From Monarcha castaneiventris obscurior (taxonomy: Eukaryota; Chordata; Aves; Passeriformes; Monarchidae), in assembly GCA_026261815.1 (NCBI GenBank), contig JAMPIT010000890.1, forward strand, positions 11,376,001 through 11,440,000: a stretch of 64,000 nucleotides of DNA. Reading direction: 5' to 3'. The position numbers and the translations under genes are program-made. Positions 60,200 through 64,000 of the stretch are shown piece after piece. How positions within the stretch are numbered: the first letter of the stretch is position 1; every line of letters begins with the position of its first letter. The notes beneath the pieces are model-generated. The model was not told the DNA's origin, did not search any database, and worked only from the letters and a program-made list of their open reading frames with translations.

Positions 60200-61739
60200 G
60201 AATGCATCTTCCTTTCACGTCAGGAGACTGAAACTAAAGATGGATTGAACTGAACTAAAGATGGTACATTCCCAAGGAAGCAGAGAGAACAGCAGTATAA
60301 TGTACTTGACAACTGTTAGGGGAAAACTTACCACAGAATTTCCTGGTATTTTTATCATTGTGCTGGAACTGCAGGCTATGAAATTTAAGTACTTCTCAGG
60401 AAGTTTGCTTTTTGCTTGGAGAGGAAGGCTTATACAAAGGCATGATATTGAGCTGTATACAGCTCATCTGTATACAGAGGCATATGACACTCTGCAAATA
60501 GTACAGTGTCAGCATTAGAAGTATTTAAGTAGTTAAAAGTATTTTTGTACATTTTTTGTTTTGCGTATTAAAAATCTAGAAGCTAAAATAGAAATGATTA
60601 GTTCTTACTAATGCTAAAATCTAGACACATCAAATGTATTCTACACAGTGTCCTGTAAAACAAGTTCAGTGATCTGCAGTGTAGAAATCTGCAGGAGGCT
60701 GTTGTCCACCTCAGTTACAGGCACAATCTAATAGCCTTACCAAAAAATAACAAAGTAAGTTCCAGTTTCTGAGGGATGCTGTACAGGCCCCATGCCTCAG
60801 AATGGAGTTACTAGCAACTTACTTGGAGCTAGTTACTTGTACAAAATGTAGCAGAGGAAGACAGATTTGCTGGTATCTGTCAAGTGGTACCAAACCTAAA
60901 AGGCAAGAGCAGGATTTTGGTCAGCAGAGGTTACTCCTGGCAGCATCTCTCCCTTGACATCATGCTGCATGAAGGCTGAGGTACACAGGTGAAGAAGCAG
61001 CCATCCCAATCCCTCTCCCAGTCCTTACAGGCATCCCACAACCCTCATCCCATTTTCAAGCTCCGTCCTTTTTTCTGCCAGCACCAACATCTGTATTACC
61101 ACAGTCCATGATGACCCCAGCTGTCCCTTTGAGCATATAAGTACCACTTGCTGTTCCTTGCTACAACCAAAGCTGACAGTCCCTTGAAGGCACAAAGGAG
61201 AGCATCAGCTGTGAGGAAGAACAGCAATAGGAAAAGGCAAGTTTTGGAACACAACTGAGGAAGGAGAGGGAATCATCAACCCATGGCAGGACTTGTTCAC
61301 TATGTGTCAGCAGTCCCTTACTTGGAAGTTGCTTTCTTTGAGTTGCAGAGCTTGTCATCTCACAGCCCAGTTTCAACCATCAAGAAGTTATTCACATTAG
61401 TCTCAATTTTCTTCTGTTTGTATTCCACCTCATGACTCCACTCCATGCCTGAAAAATTCTGACCCTCTCCCTGGCCTCACCACCCCCACACTTCAAGTAA
61501 CTGTTGACTTCTGACTTCTTAGTGACTCACTGCCAAGTCATCTTATTCACTGTATGTTCAGCTATTATGTCTCAAGGCACCATCATCACATAAAAATATT
61601 TTACAGAACTCCACCAGGGCTGCTTTAAAAATAGCAGGGGTGACTGATAGTTTTAGTTTCCACCAGCAAGATTAGAGACGCCATCTTTACTCAACAAAAG
61701 TATCAGGGTTGAAGGACCAGACTGCTGTAGTTGTCTGTC
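60200..61739 (-). other. SLC9B 3'UTR and intergenic sequence
   Basis: Sequence downstream of the SLC9B stop codon. I found no canonical AATAAA on the minus strand between about 60500 and 61739, so the 3' end is not placed. No other gene is seen. Confidence 0.5.
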
Positions 61740-61979
61740 TTAGGAAGGTTCACAGGCCTCTGCCTCTTCTCCAACCTCAGCACCTTCCTCATCCTCCTTG
61801 CTATTTGTCTGAGCTTTCTGCAAAAGTCTGGGCCCTGCCAAGCCAATAACCAGGGCTCCGATTGGAGCAGTGATCAAGATAGCCAAGAAAGCTACTGTCA
61901 GTACATCCATTCCATACTTTTCCAGTTGCTCATCTTGATGTCGTCTTGCTGTATCCAGGGCAAGAGAACCTATTGCAGC
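61740..61979 (-). CDS. SLC9B2: SLC9B2-like last coding exon
   Basis: Acceptor TTCCCTGCAG, phase 0, 79 codons from AAIGSLALDTARR to ACEPS, and TAA at 61742-61740. It holds the last transmembrane helix and a cytosolic tail rich in Glu. The in-frame ATG-initiated extension to 62027 is intron. Confidence 0.94.
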   Translation of the reverse strand, partial: AAIGSLALDTARRHQDEQLEKYGMDVLTVAFLAILITAPIGALVIGLAGPRLLQKAQTNSKEDEEGAEVGEEAEACEPS

Positions 61980-63355
61980 CTGCAGGGAAGAAAACATTGC
62001 TGAGATGGAGCAAGTAATCTTTAGCACTGAATGAGGGAAAAAGGGGACCTATCATCAGTCGATATTTCACATAAATTAGACATTTTTAGTACATTGAACC
62101 CATCAGTTTCTAGGCCATACATAGCAAAGAAAACATTGTATTATACCTATGAGAACAATTTTCACTTGGCTACGTTTGGTATTTCCTAAGCTAATGAGTT
62201 TATCTGGGTGGTTTCCTCCTGTGAAGAACATTGCTTAGCTGCCATTTTATCCACATTTCTGGAGAATGTGTGATTAATGAAACAGGCCAGTATATTGTGT
62301 ATTGCAGCTTTTAAAATACCACACTTTGAGAATGTATCCTGACAGTAGTCAACTAGTAGCAGCTTCTGAAAATTTAATTCAGTAATATAATAAGCCTTGC
62401 CTATTTTGATTATTAACTTTTGTTTGCAAGTAATCATGCTACTGAGGCAATGTCTAAATGACTTGACAATCACTGAAATAAAGGAGCAGGAATATATATA
62501 GCTATCAGCCTGAGGCATCTCTATTAATATGGCTCTCAAGACTACTCCTTACCAAACTAATCACAAACTGAAACCCATTCTGAGTCTCTGATGTGACTGT
62601 GCTTGCAGACACTTCATGTGTAAGAGGGAAATGTTTTTACCTTTGTTTTGAGAGTTCTCAGAATCTGCATGTGAAGAATAATCAGCAATGGCTGAGAAAC
62701 TGTTAAACTTCCTGTGGTGTATGTACAATTCACTGTCATTATCAAGAGTAAACCCAGGAGCAAGCAAAACACCTGCACATAAAATGTTCTCCACATACTT
62801 TGTAAGCAGACTTAGAGTGTTTTAGAATATGAACTGTCACTCTGCTGTCATTGAGCCTGAACCTTTCCCTGCTTACTGCTGTGCTAGTTACAGGGAGCTT
62901 TACTAAAGAAAATAGCTTTAGCCTGGAATGAAAGTGATCTTGGATTGTTTACCTGGACAGTGGCTTTGGGAATCCATGCCAGTGAGACAAATACCTTCTC
63001 CTTGAAATTAAACCCAGCAAAAGACACCATCAGGAACGTTGCTATGATTCGCACAACTAGGGCAATGCCTAATATAGCAACACAGAGCCCTGCAACAGAC
63101 AAACACTTCTCTGTACTTTTGTGCATAGGTGCTCCTGGTTTTCTGAGTTTTTTGGGGTCAGCCATAGGCTGCTTTGTTTTAGATTTCTTTACAAAGATTC
63201 TTTCAAAGCCAGTAATGGAAGCTGGGTAATTTGTGAATGATCTTACCAACGGTTTCAGGCCTTAGAGATGTAACAGATACTTCTGCTCCAATTAAACCAA
63301 AAAGAAAAGGTTGAAAGATATTCCATGCAACTGCCACAATTTTTTCTATTTCCCT
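61740..63355 (-). CDS. SLC9B2: SLC9B2-like Na+/H+ antiporter (NHA2), C-terminal part, three exons; gene continues past right edge
   Basis: C-terminal 161 residues of a CPA2-family Na+(Li+)/H+ exchanger of plasma, endolysosomal or mitochondrial membranes. Exons in transcript order are 63247-63355, 62953-63089 and 61740-61979. Phases agree (1, then 0) and every junction is GT/AG. The protein reads EIEKIVAVAWNIFQPFLFGL, then GAEVS and LRPETVG, then LCVAILGIALVVRIIATFLM, KEKVFVSLAWIPKATVQ, AAIGSLALDTAR, YGMDVLTVAFLAILITAPIG and an acidic tail ending ACEPS. About four hydrophobic segments are visible. The KATVQAAIG and ITAPIG blocks are hallmarks of NHA proteins. A short acidic tail favours SLC9B2 over SLC9B1, but only the C-terminus is visible, and birds may have one gene for the pair. 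It faces CISD2 tail to tail, as in human 4q24. Confidence 0.9.
61980..62952 (-). other. SLC9B2: SLC9B2-like last intron
   Basis: A 973-bp AT-rich intron with GTAAAC donor and CCCTGCAG acceptor. The open frames inside (up to 117 codons at 62186-62539) show no family features. Confidence 0.85.
62953..63089 (-). CDS. SLC9B2: SLC9B2-like penultimate exon
   Basis: Acceptor CTGTTGCAG, completing a Gly codon, then 45 codons LCVAILGIALVV to KATVQ, and donor GTAAAC. The intron before it is only 157 bp. Flanking open sequence on both sides (KSTEKC upstream, VNNPRS downstream) is intronic. Confidence 0.93.
63247..63355 (-). CDS. SLC9B2: SLC9B2-like exon, antepenultimate visible
   Basis: Acceptor CATTGCAG, 36 codons from REIEKIVAVAW to RPETV plus one base, donor GTAAGA. 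It contains one full transmembrane segment with the FGLIGAEVS motif. No upstream exon is visible between here and 64000. Confidence 0.92.
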
Positions 63356-64000
63356 CTGCAATGAGAACAAAAATAATCTGTAAGATCACAAAAAGATGGC
63401 CAAATAGACACAACAGTTAAGTAATCATAGGACAAAATGAAAATGTTTCATAAAGATTGTCCAGAATTGCTCCTCCTTCTTTGAGCTAATACTAAAAGAT
63501 TCAAAATCAGTTGCACACCTTTTGGAGGTCAGACTGTGTCTAGCTCTCCTACTAAATAAATGTTTGATGTCTTGAGAGGAGAAATAAAAAGCACTGGTGT
63601 TTGAACAGTAACAGAGCAGTTTGCAGACAAGAGGAAGAAAATAAAGCATTGTTGATTTTCAGTATTTAGAAAGATGTAATTTCAACAGCTTAGCCATGAA
63701 GTTTCTGAGCCTTTGGGAACTGCATGCTTCAACATGTTCTTCCATTTGTAGCTGAGCAGAGTCAGACTCTGCTCGTGCTGCACGCAGTGAAGAGACCTCT
63801 CTCCATGTCAGCAGGAGCAAAGTTAGTCTGAGCAAGTCTGAAATCACATACTGGGGACAAGTTCTGAACTTTCCACTGAGATATAGTGTATAAAGGCAAA
63901 ACCATCTCTTCTCCTCATGTTTGAACTTTACACAATTTTCCTAAAATGACTGCTGCCAGGATAAACAGGAATCTTCCACATATATGAAAAGGTACACACA
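63356..64000 (-). other. SLC9B2: SLC9B2-like intron reaching the window edge
   Basis: Sequence upstream of the last visible acceptor. I looked for the preceding NHA exon and did not find it, so it must lie beyond 64000. Confidence 0.7.

Overview
The window is vertebrate nuclear DNA, most likely from a bird. It has compact spliced genes with canonical GT/AG junctions, CpG-island promoters, at least three CR1-type LINE fragments (the typical avian retroposon) and the gene order UBE2D3 - CISD2 - SLC9B, which is conserved on human 4q24. There are no bacterial features, CRISPR arrays or operons. Most long ORFs in the window are chance readings of introns, CpG islands or simple repeats.

Layout. 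(1) 1-11.1 kb: AT-rich non-coding flank with one CR1 fragment. (2) 11.1-34.2 kb: UBE2D3 on the minus strand. All seven coding exons could be read base by base and give an intact 147-residue ubiquitin-conjugating enzyme. An additional alternative 3' coding exon in the last intron gives a 148-residue isoform. The promoter is a CpG island at about 32.87-34.6 kb with GC boxes and a polypurine tract. (3) 34.6-47.3 kb: intergenic, with a CR1 fragment and an exact 58-bp tandem duplication. (4) 47.3-55.6 kb: CISD2 on the plus strand, three coding exons, 134 residues, an ER/mitochondrial outer-membrane 2Fe-2S protein. Its promoter is compact and unusual: a 190-bp (CCCTT)n repeat, then two same-direction CTCF-like motifs 50 bp apart, then two NRF1-like motifs 24 bp apart, then the start codon, all within about 380 bp. 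(5) 55.6-61.7 kb: intergenic, with a long CR1 copy that keeps decayed reverse-transcriptase coding sequence. (6) 61.74-63.36 kb: the last three coding exons of an SLC9B (NHA-type Na+/H+ antiporter) gene on the minus strand. The rest lies beyond the right edge.

The three genes share no pathway. They are syntenic neighbours with housekeeping-type promoters: UBE2D3 and CISD2 are divergent and about 14 kb apart, while CISD2 and SLC9B are convergent. I did not find a new multi-gene system. The observations most worth following are the alternative UBE2D3 terminal exon, the architecture of the CISD2 promoter, and a one-residue shortening beside the CISD2 iron-sulfur ligands.
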